From positions 1-64,000 of the forward strand of contig DJMN01000019.1 in assembly GCA_002435385.1 (NCBI GenBank): a stretch of 64,000 nt of DNA. The letters are read 5' to 3'. The notes under the pieces are model-generated. The model searched no databases and was not told the origin of the DNA. It saw only the letters and a program-made list of their open reading frames with translations. The DNA comes from Patescibacteria group bacterium UBA6489. Its GTDB lineage: Bacteria > Patescibacteriota > Gracilibacteria > BD1-5 > UBA6164. Shown piece by piece: positions 1 to 10,774 of the stretch; positions within the stretch are counted from its first letter, which is position 1, and every line of letters begins with the position of its first letter. The position numbers and the translations under genes were made by a program.

Positions 1-150
1 AAAAACTGGGGAGTTTTGAGTTATTAAGTAGAATTTTAAGATAAAAAAAGTTGTAAAGCATTGGATTACAACTGATTGGTAAGAGTTTGAAGAAATTTGC
101 TTTATTTTAGAGGTGGTTCTTAAATATATATGATTTAAAAAATTAATAGT
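1..150. other. window edge, no gene recognised
   Basis: Short AT-rich stretch before the first terminator. Reading frames here are closed by UAA/UAG within a few dozen bases. The tail of a plus-strand gene could end near position 30, but nothing supports this. Confidence 0.3.
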
Positions 151-180
151 CAAAAAAGAACTTTCAAATTTGAAAGTTCT
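151..180 (-). terminator. rho-independent terminator of the metallophosphoesterase gene
   Basis: A perfect palindrome at 157-180 (AGAACTTTC core mirrored as GAAAGTTCT) is followed on the minus strand by six T residues. It lies about 20 bases past the stop of the minus-strand gene. Confidence 0.75.
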
Positions 181-198
181 AGATAATCCATTATCAGA

Positions 199-1338
199 TT
201 ATTTTAAATGAATTATAACAATCTCAGGGGGCACAAATATTCTCACTGGGGGTCACCATGTACCTAAACCAGTACTAACAAAGAGTGAAAAGTTACCATC
301 TTTGTGTAATCCTTTTTCATAGCCTTTATAAATAAAATGTGTAATTATAGAGAGTGGGAAAAATTGTCCACCGTGTGTATGCCCAGATAGTTGTAAATCT
401 ATTCAGGATTCTTTTACAAGAGTAAAATCAGTGTTAGGAGAAATATATCTATTCCCTTGTTCTCCTCCAATAATAGTTGTTGGTGTATGATAGAGTAAAA
501 TAGTTGGTTTTTCTTTATCAAATATAATTTCATTTTTTAGTATTTCGGCTGGATTTTCTTTATCTTTATCATTTGAATATTTAAGACCGATAATTTGGAG
601 ACCTTCTTTTACGAAAAGTTTATTATCTAAAAGAGTTAGGTTATCGTCTTTAGAATCTGTAAAATTGCGATCGTGATTACCAGATGTAAAAAGTATGGGT
701 GAAGTTATTTTTTTTAAGGGAATAATTAAGTCTTGCATATTCTTACTATTGTAACTAAATAGATCTCAAGTGATTACTACTATTTCAGGAGATATTTCTT
801 CAATTTTCTCAGTTACTTCTTCAAGAGATTTTAATTGTTTTATATTTTCAAGGTGTAAATCTGAAATTTGAACTATGGTTTTATCTTTCCAGTATGTGGG
901 TAAGTTTTTAACAGGAATAGTCACTTCCCTAATTTTTAAGGTTGAGCTTTCATATAATCAGTATGTAGTAATTAAAAATGGTGATATAAATAAAAAATAA
1001 GTTATGTATATAAATGGAAATTTACTTTGAGTGATTTTATAAATTCATTTCAATATCCAAAGGATGCTTATAGAAAAAATTAAAATAAAGTAAGTAGCTA
1101 TCCATACTCAAAATAAATATAAAAAGTTTTGTGATAAAAAATCATTAAAGGGTAAAAATGATTCAAAAAAGAAGGTAGAGGCTAAAAATAGGATAAAAGA
1201 AAGGATGGTGTATCTATGTGATTTTTTTTTGATATTAAGAAAATGGACAAAGCTATAGTATATATAGTAGTGTAATCAGTAATATGTAAGTAGGATTGTT
1301 ATAACTATAATGATGTTAATACGAGATAGAAAAAACAT
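199..1338 (-). CDS. membrane-anchored calcineurin-like metallophosphoesterase
   Basis: 379 residues with UGA=Gly. The N-terminal third holds about four hydrophobic segments. The C-terminal domain has the metallophosphoesterase signature in order: QISDLHLE (D-x-H), VITGDLFSY (GD), SGNHDR (GNHD) and HTGGQFFP near the end (GH-like metal site). Glycine in GDL is a UGA codon. This layout resembles the YkuE/YaeI group of membrane-linked phosphoesterases, some of which act on lipid phosphoesters such as UDP-diacylglucosamine. The substrate here is unknown. The start is the first ATG before the first hydrophobic segment. It stands alone and has its own terminator. Confidence 0.85.
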
Positions 1339-1362
1339 TTTTATTTTGTTATGGAATTATGT

Positions 1363-1770
1363 TTATAATCAAGAAAATAATTCGGCTATTTCCTTATGAT
1401 TATTTCTTATTTCTTGTTCCCACCAAGCAGTTTCATTATGACTTCAAACATCAGTTTTAGTATACAAAAGTAATATTTGAACATCAATTTTTTCTTCATC
1501 TACAAAGATAATTATCCTATTTCAAGATTTTTTGGGTGATTCACTTGTTCAGACTATTTTAAATTCACATTTAGCAATATATCAAATGTCACAATTATGG
1601 ATTTTTTCAATTTTTGAGGTTAAAAGAAACATGTTGATACGAGATAACATATTTTCAATTTCAATAAATGTTGCATCCCAGGTTTTATACTTTTTAGAAA
1701 AAGATTTTATAAAGTGTTTTTTAGCATATTTGTGAACTGAGACACTATAATATTTATTATTAGTATACAT
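1363..1770 (-). CDS. putative toxin of a Panacea toxin-antitoxin pair
   Basis: 135 residues. Its ATG overlaps the last codons of the upstream Panacea antitoxin gene by 11 bases, so the two are translationally coupled. The N-terminus is basic and helical (KKHFIKSFSKKYKTW), followed by a beta-rich part (IIIFVDEEKIDVQILLLYTKTDV) that resembles the core of RelE/ParE/HigB-type toxins. I did not recognise a specific family. The toxin role rests on size, gene order and overlap with the antitoxin. In Panacea systems the paired toxin is very variable, so a weak family match is expected. Confidence 0.55.
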
Positions 1771-2443
1771 TTTCTAATTCTTCTTGAGTGATTAAACCGT
1801 ATGGTATTATCTCTTTATCATAACATATCATCCATGGTATTTGTTTGTGAGTAAAATCGACTATTTCTTTAGTTGGTTTTCATTTCCATTTTATTGCTAT
1901 ATCTTGAAGCATCTTTAGTTCGTCTTCTGTAAGTTTATTATTACTTGGTGTTCAAATGTTTTCTATAAGATGAGATCTTCATTTTATTTCTATAGAAATT
2001 GATTCTTCTTCAAATAGTTCTTCTAGTGTTGAAAAGTATGCATCTGGAACTGGTCACTGAGCAAATTTTTTATATTCTAAGCCTGTTATGGGTTCTAAAT
2101 TGTAATAGTACCAAGCAAAATCTAGTAAATAACAAAGTTTTGCTAGTTTGGTTTTTGTTATTTTTCCATCGTCATCTGCTCAGTATTTGATGAAATTTGT
2201 GATTATTTGTTTGTATTTGTCCCAGTCTATAAGATTTTTAGCTTCTGTTTTTATATCTGTACTTATAAAGTTATCTATATCTTCTCATAGAAGTTCTGAT
2301 AATTTTACTGCTTGTCATAGTGTTGGTTGTATTTTACCTTTTTCTAGTTTTGAGAATGTTTGACGGGTGATTCAAAGGTATTTTGCAACTTCGTCTTGGG
2401 TAAGCCTTTTTTTCTTTCTTAATATTTCTATATCTTTGCTCAT
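1760..2443 (-). CDS. HTH-Panacea (DUF4065) antitoxin
   Basis: 227 residues. Residues 1-60 form a Cro/CI-type helix-turn-helix (LTQDEVAKYLGITRQTFSKLE). Residues 75-225 match the Panacea/DUF4065 (SocA-like) pattern: KITKTKLAKLCYLLDFAWY, then FAQGPVPDAYFSTLEELF. Panacea proteins are hyperpromiscuous antitoxins paired with unrelated toxins. The HTH suggests that it also represses its own operon. The stop codon lies inside the start of the toxin gene. Two glycines in the HTH part are UGA codons. Confidence 0.85.
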
Positions 2444-2848
2444 AATACAGTATTTAGTATTAATATGTTGCCATATTATATTATTTTGAAGTTTTTGTCA
2501 AAAGATTTTTAACATATTTTTAACATAGAATGTTAAAAATGTTAATATTGAAGTTTGATTTTTTTATAAAAGAATATAACATAACTATATAATAGATTAA
2601 TTTCTAAATATAAAATATATGTTAAATATAATTTCTAAAATTTTTTATTATATATTCACTTTAGTTTCTAAAACAATCTCATTTTTTTTGAGAAATATAC
2701 TTGAATGATTATGAATCTAACAATAAAATTCTGAATGTTTTTTTAAGCTATTTTTATTCTTTATAGTATAAGGATTATCTTTAGATAATTTATTAATAAT
2801 AAAAAGTAAATGTGACAATACCCAAAACAATTTAAATTATACAGAGAA
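2444..2848. other. AT-rich divergent intergenic region
   Basis: About 400 bases between the minus-strand Panacea operon and the plus-strand nuclease-like gene. It must hold two divergent promoters. Near 2515-2545 there is a repeated TTTTTAACAT/ATGTTAAAAA motif in both orientations, which could be an operator for the HTH antitoxin. No gene is visible. Confidence 0.4.
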
Positions 2849-4315
2849 ATGACTTCTTTATTAGATGTAACTAGTTTAGTAAAAAATTTAGAGTTACTTC
2901 ATAAATCTCATTTGGAAGAAATAAAATGTATTAAAAAAGGAATAAAGCCACCTTTTTTAAAGAACCTACACACTGCTCAAGCCATAGAAATATTTAGAGA
3001 AATCATTATTAACTCATGAAATAATAATAAATGACTTGATTTTTATTGATTAAGAGAAGTTATATGAAAATACACAAGAGTTAAAGATGAACTTGATAGA
3101 AAAAGATTAAATAAAGCTAAAAAAGAAGGCTGACTTTGAATTTTATATACAATTAGCCATAAACAGTTTTGGTATCAAAGAATAGAAAATGAATTATTAA
3201 GTCAACTTAATTATACTTATAATTACTATAAATTACCTTGTTTTGATGATTATATTAAAAAAAATATATGAATAAGTTTAGAACGATTATTGATAGTGTG
3301 ATTTCTAATGAGTGATTTGGCTGAAAACAATTTATATTTTGACCTAGAAAAGAAATGACAATTATTTGAAAAAGAAATAAAAGTTATAATTAAAGAATAT
3401 AGTATAGATTTGTTTGATTTAAAAGAAAAACTAGAACATGAATCAAAAAATAGTTCAAAATTTGAAAATATATCAGACATGGAATATTATTGACTATGAG
3501 ATATTTTTGACAGACCTTTGATTAAAATTAATTGAAAATATATATGTGTATTTCCTGTTTTATTGTTAAATAGAATAACAAATGCTATATATCACTTGTT
3601 TGATAAAGATTTTAGAAACAAAAAATATTGAAATATAAACGAAAATTTTATTTTTTCATTGTTTAAAAAACTAAAAGATTTTAATGTAATTCATACTGAA
3701 GAACATTTATATAAATATAAAAGAAATATTCCTAATAATCCAGATATACTGGTAGAACAATGAAATTATGTCTTATTTATAGAGTGTAAGAGTAATAGTA
3801 TAACTTATAAATCAATAAGGAATTGATTATCTGATGAAGATAGAAAAAAAATAAAAGATAATATAATACAAATATATAAATCCATTATTTATTACATTAA
3901 TCTTCCTGATAAAAAAGAATACTTCTGATTAACAAAAAAGAATAATCATTTATTATTACCTATAATTTCTTATGTTAATAATCCTTATTTAGGTTTTTGA
4001 AGATATTTATGAAAAATTATTGATGAAATTGTATCAGAAAATAAAGATATAACTAAAGAAATTATTGATAATTATCCATTAAAAATAATTTCAAATAAAG
4101 ATGTGATTGACTTGGTTAATATATTAAACTCAATATGACTAAAAAAATTTTATAACCTTATAAATTCTAACGAATATTTCTTATGGGAATGAGAACCTTT
4201 AATAAAAGATATATATAATAGAAAATCAATTGATGATAGTATTTTTTATGACCATTCTTTTGAAAAACTTTTAGAAATGGAAAAAGAAAAACATGAAAAT
4301 AAGAGTAAAAATTAA
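2849..4315 (+). CDS. hypothetical protein with a PD-(D/E)XK-like motif
   Basis: 488 residues, about 20 of them UGA-encoded glycines. I do not recognise the full-length family. In the C-terminal third the stretch NNPDILVEQ...VLFIECKS has the spacing D-x(n)-E-x-K of PD-(D/E)XK nucleases, preceded by helices and followed by a basic region. The N-terminal half is helical and rich in Lys, Glu and Tyr. It is a single gene beside a toxin-antitoxin pair and an acetyltransferase. A restriction- or defence-type nuclease is plausible but inferred from one motif. Confidence 0.6.
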
Positions 4316-4403
4316 AATTTTATAACATAAAAACAATTCAAATATAATCATAGGTATCTAAAAAGCTGATTAAACTCAGTTACCAACAAATAGTAATTCT
4401 TAA

Positions 4404-5141
4404 TTAAACAACTATAAACGAATATGTTTTCAACACATCCTCAAATCATAATGAATGTGCAATCTTCATAGATAGTACATTAAAATCATCAGCCCTATAC
4501 TGAGGAATCAATCAATTCTTAAAAATATCATGAACCATAGTATTTACTAATTCTTTACCATACCCGTTCCCCTGATACCTTTTAGGTGTGATTATTCATA
4601 TATGAGCAATTTTTGTAGGATCATCAATTGAATAGTTTCATAATGAAACAACTTTTCAATCATTGTATAAAGCAAAAAATCTATGTGTTGGATCATCAAA
4701 ATCCATATCAACTTCTTCTACTTCTCAATCAACACAAGAATTCATAAAATCCTCATATACTCTCTTATTTTCAGTATTTAGCTTTTCTACATTAATACTT
4801 TCGGTCAAAAGTTTATTATCAGAGAAAAGATATAAAGATATAACGGGTCAAAGAAGTTTAGATTTCTTTCAAGTTAGGCTTTCAAATTTATTTCTCAGAC
4901 TATCAAAAGAATATCATTCTAAATCAATAAAGTTTTTTATTTCTTCAAAATATTTTTTATGAACTGAAATTACTCTTCATGCTTCTAAATATTCAAAAAC
5001 AAATAGTTCTGTATCAGGCATTCCTGAAGAAACACTATGTGGTATAACTATAGTTTCTCATTTACTTGGAATTCTTTTAAAATCAAGATGATTATTCCAA
5101 AGTTTAAAAATCATTTTATTTATATTGTTTCTTGTTTCCAT
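4404..5141 (-). CDS. GNAT-family N-acetyltransferase
   Basis: 245 residues. The C-terminal half carries the GNAT acetyl-CoA binding motif: a beta strand (AHIGIITP) followed by KRYQGNGYGKELV, which fits Q/R-x-x-G-x-G/A. Then comes NVLSMKIAHSLGFED, the usual motif-B end. The N-terminal 110 residues are a separate, unrecognised helical domain. The acyl acceptor is unknown. The start is the first ATG, and UGA glycines occur in both domains. Confidence 0.8.
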
Positions 5142-5162
5142 GTTTTTAATTTGATTATTGTG

Positions 5163-5205
5163 ATATAAAAAACAGAGCTTTTTATAAGAAAAAACTCTGC
5201 TTTAA
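5163..5205 (-). terminator. probable terminator, minus strand
   Basis: On the minus strand the stem CAGAG-TTTTT pairs with AAAAA-G-CTCTG and is followed by a run of six T. It lies just past the tRNA-end-like motif at 5210-5219, in the same relative position as the terminator after tRNA-Trp. Confidence 0.55.
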
Positions 5206-5232
5206 ATCTTAAATGGCAGCCCAACAATCAAA
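5205..5232 (-). other. candidate left attachment site (tRNA-Trp 3'-end-like)
   Basis: TAAATGGCAG at 5210-5219 is identical to 25835-25844, which spans the 3' end of tRNA-Trp. Over 20 bases about 16 positions agree. In both places the minus strand runs CTGCCATTTA and then reaches a terminator hairpin. This is what would be left if an element had inserted at the 3' end of tRNA-Trp. Ten identical bases in an AT-rich genome are weak evidence, so this stays a hypothesis. The rest of 5142-5493 holds no gene that I can support. Confidence 0.3.
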
Positions 5233-5493
5233 ACAATCAAACCATAATAGCTAAAGCCTTTATTAAGAGAATGGAAAAAATCTATCAAAAATATAAGTAT
5301 ATAATTCATAACCTTGATTATAATGAACTATAAGCCAAGTAACTATGTTTTATTTTACCCCTTAGAGAGTACAATATATAATAACAATAAAATAAAAAGA
5401 AATGATAACACTAATTATTAACAAATAACAGACATATACTTCCCTGTCTCTTGCTAAGATATAAAACAGAAACTCACATTTAATAAATCCTTA

Positions 5494-6792
5494 CTATGAA
5501 AATGATTTAACTTCATATATCATCTTTTCTCTCCTATGCTTCTTTATTTTATAAAACAAATCTCTATCATTTACCAAATCCTTAATTATAGATAATTCTA
5601 ATAATAACTTTAATTCTAAGGTTTTATGGTAGAAACGATTCATATTTTCATAGATTTTAGATCTATCATCTCAATGAGATAAAATATTTCTACACGTTAC
5701 TATATATTTTTTATCTCAGATAACATAATCAATATTCTCTGAAATCTTTTTTATTTTATCGTGTAAAATAATTTTTCATTCTCTTCAAAATTTTATATAG
5801 TAATATCATTCTAAGGTCTGAATAAGATTTAAAAAATAATTTTCTAAATGTAATCACTTATTCTCAATAGTTGAAAAATATATATTAAAAATTAATTTAT
5901 ATTTCTCTGTACATCAGAACCATTTTTTAAATATCTTATTGAGATTATCTTTTCATAAATCACAATAATTAAATAATATATTTCCTTTTTCATTATCTCC
6001 TTTCCCCTTAATTATTGACTTATCAAAAGATAATTCAATATTATTTTTCTTTCAAATTTTAGATAAAAAATCGGTAAGATATATAGACTTTCATATTATT
6101 AAGGAGTATAGTTTCCTTATATTTTCTATATCAGATAATACATCCTCAAAAGAAGAGACAATTTTATAACTAAGCACAATCCTTGAATACTGATCCAAAG
6201 TTAGAGATTTGAAGATTCTGTGTCTATTTTCTAATTTATCAAAAAAGACATCATTAGATTTAAGTGAATATTCCTTTTCAAATTCTATTGAAAAATTATT
6301 ATTAACTTTTCAAATATTGATAATATTATCATCTCATATATCTAATATTCATTTTGAGTAATATTTCTTATCATTATATTTTGTCATTTCAAAATTGACT
6401 CTTCACTCTCATATCCACTCAAAAAGTCAATCAAATGTAAAACTAATTTTTTTTATATTTATATCTGATTCCTTTTCTATATGTATTCAATAAAATATAT
6501 GATATACTCTATAAGCCTCTGTATCATATCAGTCTCATGCAATGTTACTACTACTCCTGATATTAATATATCAATATAAAGAAATCTTTTCCCCACCTTT
6601 TGTTACTCAATTTATGAAAGCTTTTTTATAACCTCATCATCATAAAAGAGATTTAAACTTATTCTGTTCTTCCTTTAAATGTCAGTGTAAATCCAATGTA
6701 AAAACTCAATCATCTTTTATTAAAAATCAGACAATTTTATTTTCAGAAAATTCAGGAAGCCACCACTTTCCCTCATATAATATATTATCCAT
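5494..6792 (-). CDS. ApeA-like HEPN ribonuclease, anti-phage candidate
   Basis: 432 residues. The N-terminal 250 residues are beta-rich and resemble the ApeA N-terminal domain; the remainder is helical. Near residues 365-372 is CRNILSHGD, the R-x4-H catalytic motif of HEPN RNases in its RN form. Known ApeA proteins abort phage infection by cleaving RNA. The gene lies 30 bases behind a membrane-protein gene on the same strand, so the two probably form one transcript. More than 20 glycines are UGA, so the gene is adapted to this code. The family assignment comes from motif and architecture only. Confidence 0.65.
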
Positions 6793-6822
6793 ACAAAAAA
6801 TTTTAGTATATATAATAAACCT

Positions 6823-7845
6823 TTATTTCTCTCTATTTTCCTTTTTAATCCTTACTAATAATAAATCAAAAAAATATATTTTAAGATACAAAAAATAGGT
6901 ATATAGTAAAAAATAACATATTCAATATATAGCCAAACTACAAACAACAATGTAACTTATTTTAAATAAGATAAGTAGTCATTTACTATCTTCTTCAAAT
7001 CTATCAATATTAATAGAGGTACTTTTCATAAAAGGAGAAATGTAATCCACATAGATACTAAGTATAGATACTCCAAAAATTAGGTTAATAATAGCATAAA
7101 TAGTAAGGATTCATCAAAATATTTTAAAACTATTTTTTAGTTTATATAAATGATTCCGTACCTTTCTATATTTAATATCTTTATCAAAAGTCATCTTGTT
7201 AACTATTTTCTTCACACTATGAGAATCTAGCTTAATAAATAGTCACTTAAAAAAGAATAAAAATAATCATATAAAAAATGATATATTAGAATAGAAGTTT
7301 AGAAAAAAATAATAGACATTTGAAAATAGAGAAAAGAATAGGAAAAGAAAAAACATGTAAAAGGTATAATATCCAAATAATTGAGGAATAATATCAGTAA
7401 ATTCATAAAGACAATAGAATGGTATTAGTAATAAAATAACGACAAAATAAAATATTCCTCTATAAATAGGAATTATATTATTCCTAAGAAAAAAAGATAC
7501 AATGTATAAATTCGCAATTAAATTAGGAATAAAAGAAAATAGGAAAATAAACATAATCCAAAATGAAGATTTAGAATCTATTATAAATCATATGGATAAG
7601 GTATAAATTAGTAAAGATGAAGAATAACCTATAATTAAATGAATAAAGTACTTTTTATTTTTAAGTTTTAAATTGATATCCTCAAATAATAACCCCTTAA
7701 AGTTAAAAAAATATTCATCTATAAATTTACGAAACAATAACTCCATAGTTAGATTTTTATATAAGTAATGACTATATAATAAGTATTTAGTAGGAAATAA
7801 CAAAAAATATAATCTATATATTAAAAATAAATTTGAAAAAAACAT
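6823..7845 (-). CDS. polytopic membrane protein, partner of the ApeA-like gene
   Basis: 340 residues with about six to seven hydrophobic segments, rich in Phe, Tyr, Ile and Leu, and a cytoplasmic-looking basic linker near residues 205-245. No family recognised. It is upstream of, and 30 bases from, the ApeA-like HEPN gene on the same strand. It could anchor the nuclease, sense membrane damage or simply be a neighbour. The start is the first ATG of the frame; the stop is UAA. Confidence 0.6.
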
Positions 7846-7939
7846 TTTCTAGAATACATTAAAAAAGAATATAGAGTTACATTAGATAAATGATTTAATT
7901 GAGCATTAATTAGAGACTTTATTTTTTAACTAAGAAATT

Positions 7940-9097
7940 ATGCTTAGGAAAATATCTATAATTCTATTGTGTATCTTTTTCTTTTGTATTCAAACTTATG
8001 CACATCCATGAAGAACAGCTTCAGATTGATGTCACTATTGTAGAACCAATTGTAGTAGTCGGTGAGTTCCTCGGAATCAGAGACATTGTCATAACTGATG
8101 AACTACAACAAAAACATATTCTTCTACTACTAAAAAAGTAAACACAACTCCTAAGTGTGCTTCTAATGCTACATACAACTATTATAATAAAGTTTGTGAA
8201 TGTAATAGTTGATATACCTATTCATTAAATAAAACATATTGTATAAAGATTCCAGAGAATGCCCATGCTACAACAAGTAGTTCACTTTATGCTTGGGAGT
8301 GTAATAGTTGATATACTTTTTCAGTAGATAAAACATATTGTGTAAAAATTCCTGAGAATGCCCATGCTATCACAGATAGCTCAACCGATGTTTGGGAATG
8401 TAATAATTGATATACCTCTTCATTAGATAAAACATATTGTGTAAAAATTCCTGAGGATGCCCATGCTATCACAGATAGCTCAACTGATGTTTGGAAATGT
8501 AATAATTGATATACTTCTTCATTAGACAAAACACATTGTGTGGAGATTCCTGATAATGCTCATGCTATTACAAATAGCTCAACTAGTGTTTGGGAATGTA
8601 ATGAATGATATGAACAAAATAATAAGGAATGTATATTAATACCTAAAGAACCAATAGAAGAGGAAGTATCTATTACAAAAGATGAGAACAGTGACATAGG
8701 TAATAATGATGTAAAAGAGGTAGAAGAAGATAATAGAGAGACCTTAGTTAATAAGACAGAGAATGAGAATAATCAAGATAAGGATGAAAGTTCAAGCTTC
8801 CCTCTTTTTAGTACAATCGCCTTAGGTGCTCTAGGATATAATTTTTTCAGAATAAGAAAACTTAGTAAGGAAGAGAAAAAGAAACAAACAGAAAAGATAA
8901 ACCAGTTTATAAAAAAGGTAATTAATGTAATTAGAATTGTAGTGTGAGTATTTTTTATGTTAACATGAGTGGTAGTTTTACTTTCTGACTCATCAGGTAT
9001 ATGAATTTTTATGTGATGAATGTTTGCTTTTATATGATATTTTACTTATCCTGATCTAACAAATAAGATAAAGAATTTCATAGCAAGAAATAAATAA
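7940..9097 (+). CDS. secreted Cys-rich repeat protein with membrane anchor
   Basis: 385 residues. A signal peptide (hydrophobic residues 5-20, ending near TYAHPG) is followed by a His/Cys motif (HPGRTASDGCHYCRTNC ... HCHNGG). This resembles the YHYH/HGRTDSxGCH motif seen in extracellular proteins next to lysozyme-like and nuclease domains. Then come four 33-residue repeats with the pattern ECNxGYTxSxDKTYC...IPExAHA, an acidic linker, and two to three hydrophobic segments at the C-terminus. It is probably displayed on the cell surface. Binding partner unknown. Confidence 0.7.
8197..8600 (+). repeat. four tandem 99-bp repeats encoding 33-residue Cys units
   Basis: The core TGTAATARTTGATATAC recurs every 99 bases (about 8200, 8299, 8398, 8497), with a diverged fifth start near 8596. 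Each unit encodes one Cys-Asn-x-Gly-Tyr ... Thr-Tyr-Cys module. Units two to four are the most alike, which suggests recent duplication. Confidence 0.85.
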
Positions 9098-9171
9098 AAG
9101 AAATATGAATTTGTAAAAATGAAAATTCATATATTATAGATATCAGTTAGTAAATAAAAAGTTAGATAAAA

Positions 9172-10038
9172 ATGAAAACAACTTTACCTGAGAATATACC
9201 TCAAAAAAGATTAGATGAACTAAACTTTGTATTAGATACTATAAAGAAAGAATTGGGTACAAAAGATGTAGAGATAGATAAGATTATATTATTTTGAAGT
9301 TATGCGAGATGAAACTTTGTAGTTGAGGATATAAAAGAAAAAGAAGAGTTTAGAAGTGACTTTGATATCCTTATAATAACTAAAAAAGACTTATGAGAAG
9401 AAGAGTGAACTTTATCAATGTATTTAACTGATATTATCAAAAAAACTAGTAAGATTAAACAGCCTGTGACTTTAATAATAGAAAACCTAAATCATATAAA
9501 CACAATGCTAAAAATGTGAAGATATTTTTATGCAGATATAAAGAGAGAGTGAGTTGTTCTTTTAGATAATTCTTGAATAGAATTAAGTGAATATAAAGAG
9601 CTAACAAAAGAAGAAAGACAAGAAATGATGAAAGAAGATTATGAAATGTGGTATCCAAAAGGAAATGATTTTTTTGATTGATATAAATTTTATATGGAAA
9701 AAGATAAATTCAATCTATCATCTTTTCATTTACATCAATCAGTAGAATGTTATATGACAGCCTATTTACTAGTAAAAACACAATACAAGGAAAAGACTCA
9801 TGATTTAACACACCTTTATACAAAACTAAAACAATCTGATTCTAGATTTAATATTTGGTTTAACTTTGAATATTCAAAAGAGTTTATAACTTTCCAACTT
9901 TTAAGAGAAGCTTATGTATGAGCTAGATATGATAAAAACTATAAGATAACAAAAGAACAGTTAGAATTTTTAGAAAACAAAGTATTAACTTTAAAACAGT
10001 TAGTAAAAGAGCTTTGTGAGGAGGAGATAAAGAAATAG
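9172..10038 (+). CDS. MNT-HEPN fusion: nucleotidyltransferase plus HEPN domain
   Basis: 288 residues. The N-terminal domain is a minimal nucleotidyltransferase: FGSYARGN at about residue 42 (G-S-x-x-R-G) and SDFDILII about 20 residues later (D-x-D-type metal site). From about residue 165 a helical HEPN-type domain follows (SSFHLHQSVECYMTAYLLV, then HDLTHLYTKL). As separate genes these domains form the MNT/HEPN toxin-antitoxin system, where the MNT protein AMPylates the HEPN RNase. Fused forms occur in several bacteria. UGA encodes the motif glycines. Neighbours are the Cys-rich protein and an SGNH hydrolase. Confidence 0.8.
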
Positions 10039-10068
10039 ATATATAAATTAAGTAAGTAATTATCAATT

Positions 10069-10683
10069 ATGAGAATAGTAGTTTTTTGAGATAGTATCTC
10101 AGAATGATTTTGGGATTGTGACAAATGAGGCTGGGTAAATATGTTGAAAGTAGATTTATGGAAGAAGTTTTGATATGATAAAATGGTAATGAATTATTGA
10201 ATAGCTTCTTATACTTCTGAAAATGTTTTAAAAGTCTTTCAACCTTTCTTTGACTGATGCTCTAGGAGAGAAATCTGAGAAGAAAAAGATAGTATTGTTA
10301 TAATAGCAATATGAATAAATGACTGTTGTATTGATACAATTACTAACGGACCTAGAATAAATAAAGAGCAATTTAGAAAGAATATACAAGAGATAATTAA
10401 TAGATATAAAAATGATGAACTAATAAAAAAGGTTATCTTTGTAGGTAATATAAATGTTGATGAAAAAGTAGTAAATAACGATAAAAGAGGAGACTTCCTA
10501 TTCTTCAATTCAGATATAGAAAAATACAATGAGATTATAAAAGAAAATTGTAAACAAAATAACCTTGATTTTATAGATTTATTTTGATTAATGGAAAATG
10601 AAGATTTAGAAGATTGATTACATCCAAACACTAAGTGACATGAGAAGATATTTAATGAAGTTAAAAAATTTCTAATTGACTAA
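10069..10683 (+). CDS. SGNH/GDSL-family hydrolase
   Basis: 204 residues, with the family blocks in order. Block I is FGDSISEG (nucleophile Ser) at residues 5-12. Block III is AIGINDC (G-x-N-D) at about residue 80. Block V is DGLHPNTKGHEKI near the C-terminus (catalytic Asp and His). Single-domain SGNH enzymes of this size are esterases, lysophospholipases or carbohydrate deacetylases. There is no signal peptide, so it is probably cytoplasmic. It starts 30 bases after the MNT-HEPN gene, so the two may share a transcript. Confidence 0.88.
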
Positions 10684-10774
10684 AAAATAAAAAAAAGATC
10701 ATTTTTAAAGTCTTGCAAAAAAATAAAAAATCACTATAAATAAGTGGTTTTATTTATTTAACCATTTTGTAAGC

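Noticed and set aside
5213..5295. A second complete tRNA ending in TGCCA on the minus strand
   Set aside because: No T-arm, anticodon stem or matching acceptor strand can be formed. Only the 3' end resembles tRNA-Trp.
8197..8600. CRISPR array
   Set aside because: The 99-bp units are contiguous coding repeats without unique spacers; no cas genes are in the window.
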